Positions 1-12,400 of a DNA stretch of 64,000 nt are shown in pieces (the stretch's first letter is position 1; each line of letters starts with the position of its first letter). The translations under genes were made by a program, and so were the position numbers. The DNA lies in NCBI GenBank assembly GCA_029961685.1, contig JARWKL010000012.1:3635807-3699806 (forward strand). The letters run 5' to 3'. The notes below the pieces were generated by a model. That model worked only from the letters and a program-made list of their open reading frames with translations, searched no databases and was not told where the DNA came from. The stretch is from Aristolochia californica. Its lineage: Eukaryota > Streptophyta > Magnoliopsida > Piperales > Aristolochiaceae.

Positions 1-124
1 TGGTAGGTAGCGGAAAACTACGTACTTAACCCCAGGATCATAACTTAGGCTTCATCAACTTACTTTTGTTTTATGTCGACTTTAAAAAAATGAAGATGAA
101 ATTTCATATAAGGCCATTTCAAGT

Positions 125-729
125 TGTTACAATGTGGGACCCACCATGGTGCTAGAGCTGGTGGGACCCACCATGAGGACGTGGGACACAAAAAATAGTC
201 CTCACCCAAGCAAGCATGAGTTAAGGAATTAAGAAGCACAAGTTGAATTGAGTTAGAAGACTTGAAGATCAAGAGGGACCCACAAATATCTCACGAGTTA
301 TCAACCTTATCAAGATGAGCTGGAAGATCATGAGGGACCCACAAGGATAAGGCCACGAACTGGTCTTCTCCCTTATATTCACATGAAAGAAGAAAGAGTC
401 CTAGTTCAACTCATATTAGTCTTCTAGTAGATTGGTTTGGATAGAATTATCTTAGAGAGTTAGAGTTGGAATGTAATTAGGATTGAAAGGCCAATTGTAT
501 AAAGACTCTACCTCCTCCTCTACTATAAATAGAGGAGTTTTAATTCGGAATTCATCAAGTTACACATTTCATTCTCGAGTTACTCTCTCGCTCTCTCTTT
601 GCTTGGCGCAACCTCTCTTTTCTCCTTTATTATTTCTTCTCTCTAACCGAGAGCTCTTCCTCCCTTTTCTTCTTTTTATTTCTTCTTTCTCTTGCTCGGA
701 ATTATGGAAAAGGGATCCTAAATTCAATA
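125..729 (+). mobile_element. Copia-type LTR (family A, copy 1) followed by PBS
   Basis: A 605-bp LTR starts with TGTTACAATG and ends in ATTCAATA, directly followed by TGGTATCAGAGC (730-741), the primer-binding site matching initiator-Met tRNA. It has a TATA-like box (ctataaatagagg near 521-536) and a CT-rich leader. A second copy with the same start, TATA region and PBS junction lies at 56697-57305, which supports both boundaries. It encodes nothing credible. Confidence 0.8.
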
Positions 730-1066
730 TGGTATCAGAGCATTATATTTAGGATCCCTCGTCAAAGGAATGCTCTAAAGAAATGATGATCAACACCACT
801 CAAAGAAGGCTCTTTTATGAATGAAGAACACAAACCGAGAGATAAGTGTTCAATTTTTTTTTCATGCTACTTGTTTCCAAATTTAGAAGATGATTTAAGG
901 ATGAGTACATGAATTCTTTCATCTATTATATTATGGATATGCATGCCTCTCTATCTAGAAGGATCTATCAAAATAGTTTTATCGGTTTGGAAAATCTGTT
1001 TACCGAGACCAGTCAATAATCTTTTTCATCGCAAGTTGAAGTTATAGACTCCACCTTGAGGGGGAG
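730..1066 (+). mobile_element. Internally deleted copia leader with polypurine tract
   Basis: The 337 bp after the PBS resemble the untranslated leader found after 57306, then jump to a polypurine tract (cttgagggggag, ending at 1066). All of gag and pol is missing. The right-hand LTR (1067-1381) belongs to a different family from the left one, so this looks like a recombinant or a deletion joining two elements. Confidence 0.6.
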
Positions 1067-1381
1067 TATTGAAGAGCAGGTATGGAAGAGTCTCATATGA
1101 CTACTACAACAAGAAGTCTTACAAAGCCTGAATTCTTACGGAAGGAGTTCTCATAGAAGAGTTTCAGTTTAAAGGTATTTTAATTATGTTAGTCTTTTAT
1201 TTGTATTTAGTTATTCAATTGTTCTAGTATTTATCTTTTGGTGTTTAACTTTGGGTGTAACTAAGATAAGGGTAGTTTAATTCTAATCGGATTCTACTTG
1301 TTTTTTCTATTATAAATAGAGGCCCATGTACTCAAATTACATCAAGTCAGTGAAGTTCTTCTCTTTTCTAGAAACTCAACA
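1067..1381 (+). mobile_element. Copia-type LTR (family B, copy 1)
   Basis: It starts right after a polypurine tract and ends in ACTCAACA. It carries ctattataaataga as TATA region. Related LTRs are at 10191-10516 (same strand) and 61826-62252 (opposite strand), most similar in the 3' half around the TATA box and the final TCAACA. Confidence 0.65.
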
Positions 1382-1595
1382 CTAAATGAGCCTTTTTTTT
1401 CCAATAGTTGACCAATCACCTATGTAGTTTCCTAATTTTGAGGTTAGTCCTACTCCTTCATTTATTGTTTTTAGGGCACCTTAATATGATAAACCATTTG
1501 CCATAAGCAAACCTACATGTTCTTGTGGTCTATCCAAATTCAGCTCCTCTACCTCCTACCTATTAATCACTTTGTGTCTACTCATAGATAGTCAT

Positions 1596-1760
1596 CAAGC
1601 TATAATTCTTTTCTAGTAACCTTATCCTCTATCTCCTTTCCCAAAAAATCACCAAGTGGCATTGGATGATCCAAGACGGAGAGTTGCCATGGAAAAGGAG
1701 ATGGCAGCCATGTATGACAATCACACAAGGGAGTTGACATCATTACTTCCCGGAAAATAA
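1596..1760 (+). pseudogene. Copia reverse transcriptase N-terminal fragment
   Basis: From 1659 the frame reads ALDDPRRRVAMEKEMAAMYD and then a short stretch to TAA at 1760. This is the conserved entry to copia RT, where family members read about EAL.DP.W..AM..E..AL..N.TWELV. A related stretch just upstream is in another frame, so at least one frameshift is present. The catalytic RT core is absent. It is probably what remains of the element whose LTR is at 1067-1381. Confidence 0.6.
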
Positions 1761-3473
1761 AAAAGGCACCTTTAATGCTAAAATGTCTACTCTTATACTT
1801 TGAAATCATTTTATTCATTCTAGCATATCAATTTAGTAGGAATATTTGAAAGGGATATTGGCATACAATTAGAATTTGGGGCTTGTATGACAAAAATCCA
1901 AGTTTCAATGTGCCTTTACTTTGAAATACTCTGATTGAACTTGGTCGAGTACATTAAACTTTTGTCTTTGAAATTTGAAATCTTTTATCAAAATTCATAT
2001 TACTAGTAGTGGGTTTTTTTTAAATCATTTGTTATATTGAGTTCCTTGTATGATTTCCCTCTATTTCAAAAACCAATCCAATTTTGTCGAGTTTATATTT
2101 TAAAATCCATTCATTCAAGGACCTATTGAACCATTATTACATTGATTAGGTAATTAGGATTGATTTACCTATTTGATTGTGCTTGAATAGTAAAATCTGG
2201 AATTTGAGTGGCATTTGTAAAGGGGCACATTGGAAAGTAAGTGACCATTGCAAGCATTGGTCACATTTTATGTAAGCAAGACCATCCCTCAACTCAATTT
2301 GCTTGAGAAAAGCATACACGACTGAGAATTAGCTACTGTAAAATCCTTTGTGAATCTAAATTGTTGTTTAGTTGGTTATTATGTATTTGAGGGTAAAGGC
2401 TGAGAAAGCCTTCCTTGTGAGCTACAACAAGTCCTTGGGTATAGGCTTGTGTAACCTAGTTAAATGCTGAAAAATCTCTTATGGGTCTAGGTTTTATACT
2501 TAGTATGTTGTCATAAATCCTATGTGAGGGTAAACTTATGTAAGTTAGTTGTTGTGATCAATTTGAGTGGCATAAATCCCTATATGGGTAGAGCATAATT
2601 AGCCTTAAAAGCAATTTGTCTGCAGCTTGGCAAAACATAGTTGATTAACTCTGATATGCAAAACACCTTGGTGTCAATTTATAATCCAAGATAGGATTCT
2701 GATTTTCTACAAATCTCTGGGTCTTCTTTGTGGGTTTGATTGATTGCACATAAACCTTGATTGTGAAATTAATTTTGCTTATTGAATATTAATTAAACAG
2801 GAGTAAAAAAATAGTAACAAAGGTAACAATCCTGTTCAAGCAACATACCTTGCTAGAATGATTGATATCATTTTAAAATCAAGGTAGAGCAATTCTAGCA
2901 CAAAATAGACCTAAACAAACACCAAATTTAAAACATAAGCTCTGAAATTCTCTACTCTTTCTAAACATCAAGGGAATCTGGTTGTGTTAGTGCCCAGCTA
3001 CTTATTGTTGAAGCTATATAATATAAACGCGTTGCAGAGAAGAGGGATAAGCCATTGCAGAGCAACTTGGTCCTATCAGTATGGCCTAGAGAGGGAAGAA
3101 AGGGTAGAAGAAACACATCTCACTCTAATTCCAGTCTGTTTGTATGATATATATCAAGTATTCTCCGACGCCTGTGTGATGAACCCTGTTTTGTTTGTTC
3201 TCATCCACCACTACATTATCCATATCTGCCTCACAGGCAAAAAAATAAAAATTATGGCAGGCATGTCATCAGAAAACAATTCTTATTCCTTTCTTATTCC
3301 ATTCTCCGAAAGATCCCCAAACAATGACAAAGATGAACAGAAGAGAAGATGGACCAATTTAATTTTACCCATATCCTTGAAGCTGGCTCAATTTTACAAA
3401 TATATACTATATATAAATAGCAAATGCATTTTTAGAATTCCAAATTTCAAAAGTCCAGTATCGCTTTATGAAT
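1761..3473. other. Non-coding 3' flank of the STICHEL-type gene
   Basis: AT-rich DNA without a recognisable gene on either strand. The part next to 3474 must contain the 3' UTR and polyadenylation site of the minus-strand gene, but I could not place the cleavage site. The long plus-strand reading frame at 2984-3493 runs antisense across this UTR and the last coding exon and has no family resemblance. Confidence 0.5.
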
Positions 3474-6400
3474 CTACCTTTCAGTTGGCTTAGACTTTCG
3501 ACATTGTCCAAACAAGGAAAAGTGTGCAGACTTATGTGACCGAACACGTGTGCCTTGTTTGACCTGTTAAACAAAGTAAGAAAATAGAAAGTCATGTCTT
3601 TGAAATCAATAAATGAGTTTCTAACCAAATGTATTTGTTATAATACTCCTGAAATTTACCTTCCCTGACTGAGCCCTGGAGGTTTTCCAGCAAAAAAGTC
3701 CATTGCAACCAGGTCCTGATTCGTATCCACTGAAGAAAACACAAATAATTACAGATTTTGCCACAAGCATGCCCAGAAAAACTCAATTAACCAGATAAAT
3801 CAAAACCAAAACATAATTACTGAAGAATAAAAAAAAGGGAACAAGAAATTATATGTTTCTCAAACATTTTTACAAAAATCCCAACAAAATGAAGTCTATC
3901 TGTTTTCCTGACCATTGAATTGGTTAAACTATAGAGCAAGTAATTATGGATGTATTTGACTGTTTCAGATGAACCTAATAAAATTCAGATTGAAAAGTAC
4001 AAAACAAAGTAGACTGTTTTTTTTTTTTTTAATGCAACAATTATGGACTCTTCCTACCAAAAACACACGACTTGGGCAGTACAAAACACAGAATTCTTCA
4101 AGAAACTTCATACCGAATATTTTTATCGCTTTTATTTTTAAGAAAGACAGATAATCACGTTGGAGAGGCATTCTGTACATAGTGTTTAATCATATATAAA
4201 GATTATGGTCTCAAAAAAGATAAAGATAACTAACAGCACTAAGATTTTTATCGATTTTATTTTTAAGAAAGACAGATAATCACGTTGGAGAGACATTCTG
4301 TACATAGTGTTTAATCATACATAAAGATTATGGTCTCAAAAAGGATAAAGATAACTAACAGCACTATGCCATGTTTAGTTCACAACCATAAGGTAACTTA
4401 CATGGTCTCTTTGTCAAAATTGGCTGCAAAATTACTAGTATGCAGCAAGCTCGGAGACATTGGATAGTGATCAACCCTTCTATTGCTTTGGTCCTTCTGG
4501 TGCACTTGGTTATCATTGACCTTTAAAACCTTTATCTCATTATTTGTGCCATCCTCCCAATGTCTGGAGGACACTGTTAAAGCCATCATGGACCCTGTCT
4601 CTCTCTGATGGTATAAGCCATCTTGAGGCAACACTTGGTTTCTCTCTAGTTTAAGCCGGCTCATAGAACCAGGTGTACCTTTTTCTGCAGATTGAAGCCA
4701 CGCACTTTCCAATCTTTGTTCATCAATTACTTCATGTATCCTTTGTGATTGAAACTCCCGTGGTAACTCTTCGGTGGTACAAATGTTTTCCATGTTTTCT
4801 GACAACACCAGGAAGCCAGATGTTTCAAAATTTCTTCTCAGTGGCACAGAGACATCACATGAACTATCTGTATTCTTTTTCGTTGCAATTGGTCCCTCAA
4901 GTTCCTGATTAGAACTCACTAATCCATTGTAATCAGATCTCTGCTGCATACTTAAATTATCTTTTTCTGCATGTTGTTCCCCATTAAAGTTTGATAACTC
5001 AATTGGTTTTACATGCAAATAATTGTTGTCCGGAATAAGTCCTATCCGTACTTCCACATTGTGTTTCACAATAATTTCAATTGAGTTTGTGATGCTGCTC
5101 AAAAACCTCTCAGCCCTAGATTTGACATCCTCATCCCAAAATGCAATATATGCAATTAGAGCACCTACAAAAGAAGTCATATTCTCAGGAGAGCCAAATA
5201 GTGAAAGTTTTGACACATTGCTGAAAAACAACTGAAGTGATTCTTAAAATTGTATTCTGAAAATATATACTTGGATGATTATTAAAGTATATTATTCAAT
5301 TATACAGTTAGAAATAAGGATTAACCAGGTCAGGTCCATCATGATCTCAGATGAGGCAAATGTGTCCACTGCAAGAAAAATATGAGACCTGGATCAAGTA
5401 TAACTAAATTCAATTTTTATAATAAAAAAGTGCCAATTTTTAATTCAGTTTTTTTAATTTTATTTTCTCAGTAACGGCAGAGAAATGGTCAGTACATACT
5501 AGCAGATTTAGACATCTCAGTCAGTACATACTAGCAGATATTCGGATATGAAATAAGTCTGCTCACAGCCAAGCTAAATTGAATCAACTTGACCAATTTA
5601 TAAATTTAGACAAGGATATAGATCTGCTTTAAAAGGGTAGTGACATACCTTCAGTTTCAAGAATTGATACCAGTTTTCCGTGGCTGCACAATAGCTGCCT
5701 CAAGGTCTTTGAATGGCATTTTTCTATGCATCTTCTCCATATCTCATCTAGTTTGTCTCGATCCATGCAAGAAAAACTTGCAGCCAAGGCATCAAATTTT
5801 AAATGTTCTGCCATCGACATACTGGGAGATTTATCACCCATAGACCACCTCAGCACATGTTTATCAGGTTTCTTCCCATGAATTGAACATTCAGTCGTAG
5901 AATCTGAGAAATCATCCTTTGCTTTCTTCAGGCTTTTTTTGCTGCCACTGCAGGAGTAAGTAGCACCTGGAGAATTCCCAGAACCCAGCTGCAGCAGAGC
6001 TGCTGTGAACCATGTTGAACGTTCGCTAGATTGTCGAAGCTGCTTTTCAGCATCTGAAAGAATCTTTAGTGCTCGCTTTAGTCTCTCTAACTCAATTTCA
6101 GACACTAGAGGATAAAAAACCACAAATTTCATCAGGATACAAGTCAGACAGACAAGTCTAGATATTTAATAATTAACAAAATAGTCCTCTCTGTCAACCA
6201 GAAGTTCAAAAATACAGAAGATCAATCAACCCACAAAATACAGGCAAAAACTTATCTCAGGTGGTCCATCACGTTTAAATATACAAGCTACTATAGAAAT
6301 TTCAATGAGTTATCTGGGTTGTTTAATGGCCTGAAGCTGTTTCATCAGAGAATGGAAGGACCTTTATTTGTTGAAGGCGATTCTCAAGTTGTTATCGGTT

Positions 6401-9400
6401 GGTGTAAGAAGACATGTAAACCTCCATGGCGTCATTGGGATCTTTTTGATGATATACGTGCTTTAATTTCCCAATTACGATGTATGTGGAATTATATTCT
6501 TAGATCCGCAAATCACTTGGCGGATAGTCGGGCTAAATCAGGTGTTTTTCTCCAACAGCTTGTTGTGGAGGAAGGTCCTGTTTAGTAAGGTTTGTATTTT
6601 TTTCTCTCTGTAATATATTCACACCTTTTTCAAAAAAAAAAATTCAATGAGGTACGTTGCTATCCAATGTCATTAGAAAAAGATTAATGACAAAATTGAT
6701 TCTGGAATCACCTGGAAAAAGTTAGGACTCACCACAGAGCATCACATTGCACGAAAATAAGGAATAATTCTTTATACAGGAAATCATAGCTCAACAACAA
6801 GAAACTATTGATTGACATCAAATGACTATCATAACAGTTTCAAGAATAATGTTATCAAAAACAGTTTCAAGAATAACATTATTGAGATGACACCATGTGT
6901 ATCAGCCCAACGAGGCCATCCACCTTTTTTTATTTAAAGGCATTCAGGTCATCCACTTGAGAACATAAAAAAAGTTCCAAAACTGAGACATTTTACAGTA
7001 TTAGAATTCAGTGGTGTTAGGTGCCCCAACAACTTCAGACGACAATAATTGAAAAAGGAGAAAAATGGCTCATTGTAAGTTGTTTAAAAAGAATTTGAAA
7101 TTCAAGCAAATACTGCATGTATAATGGGAGAAATGATAATACACTTTGATGCTCCAGCAACATTAAAAGCACATTCAGTACCAAAGAAATATGACTCTTT
7201 GACATGATACATCTATCAATAATTTTTTTAATACTAGAATATATATCACTAACATAGGAGATGTAACAAGACAATTTGCTTACAGAAGACTTTTTTTTCT
7301 AAATTACATCATCAAAAGGGGAGAGTTTGTGCAATTTTTACTCATGATAATAGTGTACCAGGTGGCCTAGACAAACTATGCCAAATCCCATTTTACTTAG
7401 TTAAAAGGTTTTTCGGAAAGTTTTTTTTTTTTTTTTTTTTATAAAGATGTAATTCATTAAAAAGGCGAAAAATTACAAAGAGATAAGGAGCAAATCCCTA
7501 ACAACAAGATGTTGAAGAGATGCTCCCTGCTTGGCAAGCAAATCTACTGCCGAATTTGCAGATCTCGGAATGAGACCAAATACAAGAAAATAATGTGGTA
7601 ATCTCTAAAATCTCCTGGAAAATTTCCCAATGCCTCCATGGCGGAAAGGAAGTGCCACGGCCCAATCCAATGACTACCTTGGAATCCCCTTCAATGTGAA
7701 TTGGGCCACTGTATTTATCTTTGAAAATCCGGAGCCCATTGAGAAGACCATGTAGCTTTGCAGACGTTGAGTCGGAGATGCCTAATGGACCCGCATAAGA
7801 AATACCTCTGAAACCTGCAATCCCCGGATTGCCGAGAGAAGAACCATCAAAATTCAATTTTAAGTATCCAACCTCCGGGGGCGCCCACTCTTTCATAACT
7901 TGAATCTTGGTCCCCAAATGCATCCTTGCTAGGTTGCTCCAGTTTTCACGAATGGAAGTACCCTTGAAAGAGCAGAAAGGTTTTTTTGTCAGGAGCCAGG
8001 TGGATATTTGGCCCGTCACTTTTTCCGCTACTCTTTTTTCATATTCAAATTTAGCCTCGAACCGCCTCCTATTCCGTTCATTCCAAAGCCCCCATGGCAC
8101 AAAATTGGCACATGATGATAGCATCATTTTACCGAGCCCAGGAAGGCGATAGCCATAGATTGACTTGCTAAAACAGAATAGATCTGCAGAGATACATATT
8201 TGCAAACCCAATTTGCAAAAGAAAGAGGTCCACACCTTCCAAGAATACTGGCATAATAGCAGGGTATGGCTGGCGGATTCTGCTTCAATGTTACAAAAAG
8301 GACATAGTAGGTCTATAGAGGGGTGACCCCTTCTTCGAAGCACATCCGCTGTAAGGATCTTATTTTGGCAAGCACTCCACATGAAAAATTTTACCTTTGG
8401 ACAGGCACAGAGACGCCACACAAAGTATATATCATGCTCGCTCTGCGTTGAGTCCCAACCATTAATGTGTCTGTATGCAGATGCAACTGAGAATTTGCCG
8501 CTTTTGTCAGGACACCATATTAGCTTGTCTGCATTAGAAGGCCTCATCTTGACATGATTCAAAGAATCCAATAAACGACTTGCTTCCATAGCCTCTGTAT
8601 CAGAAAGACCCCTTCGGGGATGGAGGTTCAAACCACCCCCCTCGAAAGCATCTGCCACTGTTATCTCCCTTTGAGTGGAGATAAGAAAGAGACTGCTAAA
8701 AGAGTTTCTCAACGGTTCCTGCCCTATCCACCAATCGTCCCAAAATTTAAGAGACCTGCCGCTGCCTACAAAGAATCTACAAGCTGGGGAGAAATCCGGA
8801 AGAAGTAAATAAAGAGATCTCCAAATAGAGGATAGCCCTCTCCGATTTCCCCCGGACATCCACTATAAAGAATTCCAGCCCAACTTGGTACGAACCATAT
8901 CCTTCCAAAGGTTTGATGAATTTGTGTTGAACTTCCATATCCACTTAAGAAGCAAGGCTTTGTTCATTTCTTTTGGTTTCCGAATCCCTAGTCCACCTAA
9001 TTTCTTAGGCAACATACTTCATCCCATCTAACTAGGTGATATTTAAAGGAGTCACTCGAACCTCTCCAAAGGAATCTTCTTTTCAATTTATCCATGGTTT
9101 TGCATACCGAAGACGGCCAAGGCATAAAGGACAACGCATAGTTTGGGATGCTAGCAATACATGACTTGAGGAGTATCAGTCTACTTGCTTCGCTGAGGAG
9201 CCGCCCCTTCCAAGTTGCTAACCGAACTTCAATTTTTTCCACCACCAGGTTCCATAAGTTCTGAGAAATACGCCGATGAAAGAGAAGAAGACCAAGATAT
9301 TTTGCAGGAAGTGTAGTAGTAGAGCAACCAAATAAACTTGCCATCTCTGCAAGGTTCTTCTGGTCCAAATTAAATCCTATGAGAGATGTTTTCCCCTAAT

Positions 9401-12400
9401 TAACTTTCTGCCCAGATGCTATTTCAAAAAGTCCCAATACTGCCTTTATCCTCCTAGCACTATGCATATCTCCGACTTCAAAAATAATAGTATCGTCTGC
9501 GTACTGCAGAATCGGAATATTAAAAGCCCGGTGCGGACTTGTTGGAGATAGCCATCCAAGGTCAACCGCTGAATAGAACATAGCGGACAGGAATTCTGCT
9601 ACTATGTTAAATAGGAGCGGGGAAAGAGGGTCCCCTTGGCGAATACCCCTGGTTCCTTTGAAATATCCACATACCGAGTCATTGAGTATAAGGTTTTTTG
9701 GAAAGTAATGAGAAATTCATTCAATGGAAAAAAGGACAAGGTACATAAAACAACTAGCCAAATAGGAGTGCTAGCAGAAAAAAGGAAAATTACAATTTAT
9801 TGATAATACTAGCTCCCCAAAAAGTTGGATTAACAAGAAAAGCATATAGGCATCCCCGATTAGAAGGAAATGAATCAAATCTAATCAAACCAGTCTGAGA
9901 CACACCTAACCTAGCTAATTGATCCACAACCATTTCCACTCCTAACAATATGAGATCAGGACAAGTGAAGGTCATCACAAATAGCCTAGACCTCATCACA
10001 AAGAGACTAACACCACTGAGGAAATGAACCAGTAATGAGCCAACTAATAACTACACGAGTGTCACCCCAAATTACGACAGGAGAATCAAAATTGTCCAAA
10101 CACTCTCAAGCGAGAAAGCAAAGCCCTGAGTTCAGTTTCTGTTGAGCTACAAGTTCAGAAGAGGCAGAAAAAACACGCATAACCTGTCCGTGAAGAACAG
10201 GTAAGGAAGAGTTTACATGACTCTCACAAGAAGTCTCACAAAATCAGAATTAATATAGTAGAGTCTAACAGGAGTCTCATGGGAAGAAGTCTTACAGGAA
10301 TGTCTCTATTTAGAAGAGTTTTATTTATATTAGTCTTCTATTATGTTTATTTGTTTAATTGTTCTAGGACTTTAAGAGTTAAACTTTAGGTGTAACTAGG
10401 ACATGGGTAGTTTACTTGTAATATGATTCTACTTATTTCCTCTATTATAAATAAAGACTCATTGTACTCAATTATAATCAAGTCAATGAATTATTCTCTT
10501 TCTCAAAAATTCAACATCATCTTAGAGCAGGTCTAAGTGTTGATTGATCAACTCTCAGAGATCATGAATAGTTTCTTCAATTTGTGAGTTTGTTTTTTTC
10601 CTTGTTTCTATTATGTACTCTTGTACCTTATTATAGTACGTGTTTTTGGTTTTTATTTATCAAAGGGTTAGTCCGACTTGTTACTAGCCCTCTAAAGAGA
10701 CATATAGGCTTATTTTTTAAGTTTCCAGTGGCTGGCTCCATGAGAAGGTGGTTTCAACCTATTGATGCCATTATTCTCATTATTTTGTTGTAGATTGAGT
10801 GTTCTTGTTTGTGTTTATTCCTTCTTAATTTCAGTTTCCTTGCTAAGTTTGGAAGTTTTCTTGTTCTCGTGAAGTACTGGAAGGTTCTTATTCTCATGAC
10901 TAAAATACCCTTGAGCTGATTTTCTCACAAGGGGCCTTATGATTAAGAATCTGCAGAAGCAACCACTCTAATCTCCCTTCTACTAAACACTTTTGATTTT
11001 TTTTTTTTAAAAAGGATGTATATATTAACAAAAAGAACTACAAAGAAACCAATAGCAAATCCCTAATAACCAGAGATTGAAAGGTTGCTCCTAACTTGGC
11101 AGCACATCTGCCACCGAGTTAGCAAATCTCGGAATGTGAGACCAAATACAAGAAAATTGAGAAGCAATTTCAAGAATTTTCCGAAGAGAATCCCAATGCC
11201 ACCACAAGGGGAGGACGCATTTTCCCACCAACCAATAACTTCCTTCGAGTCCCCCTCGATGTGAAGTGGACCACTATAATTGTCTCGAATAACGCAAAGC
11301 CCATTGAGAAGACCTTGGAGCTCAGCCGTCATTGAGTCAGAAGTGCCTAACAGACCAGTATACGACAGACACTGATTGCCTGAGTAATCTGAGATAAAAC
11401 CCCCAAAACCAGCCATTTTGAGATTACCAAGAGAAGAACCATCAAAACTTAACTTTAGGAAACCAGGCTCTGGGGGGGTCCATTCTTGCATGACCGGGTC
11501 TTGGTTCCATACCGAATATTTGCAATGATATTCCAGTTATCACGGATAGATGAACCAGCAAAGTAGGAGGAAGGCTTCTTTGTAAGGAGCCAAGCAGAGA
11601 TCTGACCTGACACACAATTAGCAACCCTTACCTCGGAATTACTTCTAGCATCAAAACACTAAGCTCATTCCAAAGGCCCCACAGAATGAAACCAGTGCAA
11701 GCAGATATCATAAGCTTTCCAAGTCCAAGAAGGGGAGTATCAATGAGCATCTTGCTGAAAGAAATCAGATCCACTGGCATACAGAATTGCAACCCCATCT
11801 ACTGAAGATGGAAGCCCATACCTTTCACGAGAGAGAGCATTGAAGCAGGATGTGATTGACTGATTCGACCTCAGAGTTACAGAGAGGGCAGAGAGAGTCA
11901 ATAGCTGGGTGTCCTCTTCTTCTGAGCACGTCTGTCGTGAGTATCTTTCCTTGGTAGGCACTCCATACGAAAAAATTTATCTTTGGTGGGGCGTAGAGAC
12001 GCCATGAAAAGAAAACCTCATGATCCCTTTGGTTTAAATGCCAACCATTGATAAAGTTGTACGCATAAGACATTGAGAAAATTCAGCTTTTATCAGGCCA
12101 CCATATCATCTAGTCAGCAACTAAAGGCCTCAATTTGCAAGATTGCAAAGATTCCATCATCCTACTTGCCTCCAAAGCCTCGGTATCAAAGAGCCCCCTT
12201 CTAGGGTGCAAGTTCAAACCATCTCCTTCAAAAGCATCTGCAACCGATATTTCCCTTCGTAAAGATAGGAGGAGGAGGTTCCTGAATGCTGACTGTAAAG
12301 GCTCTTGACCCGTCCACCAATCCTCCCAAAACTTTAAAGATCTGCCGTTACCAACATAAAATCTGACGGTTGAGGAAAACTTGGGGATAAGTAGATATAA

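Noticed and set aside
483..752. 89-codon open frame
   Set aside because: It lies in the pyrimidine-rich end of an LTR and reads through the PBS; low-complexity Ser/Leu composition.
2984..3493. 169-codon plus-strand open frame
   Set aside because: It runs antisense over the 3' UTR and last coding exon of the STICHEL-type gene, has no recognisable domain and no coding-like context.
5341..5386. Possible extra exon between coding exons 3 and 4 (cttgcag|TGGACACATTT...)
   Set aside because: The direct join 5649 to 5164 restores the family reading ETEGALIAYIAF; inclusion would insert residues not found in relatives.
5489..5539. 19-bp direct repeat TCAGTACATACTAGCAGAT (two copies 32 bp apart)
   Set aside because: Too short and isolated in an intron to support any element; no target-site or hairpin logic.
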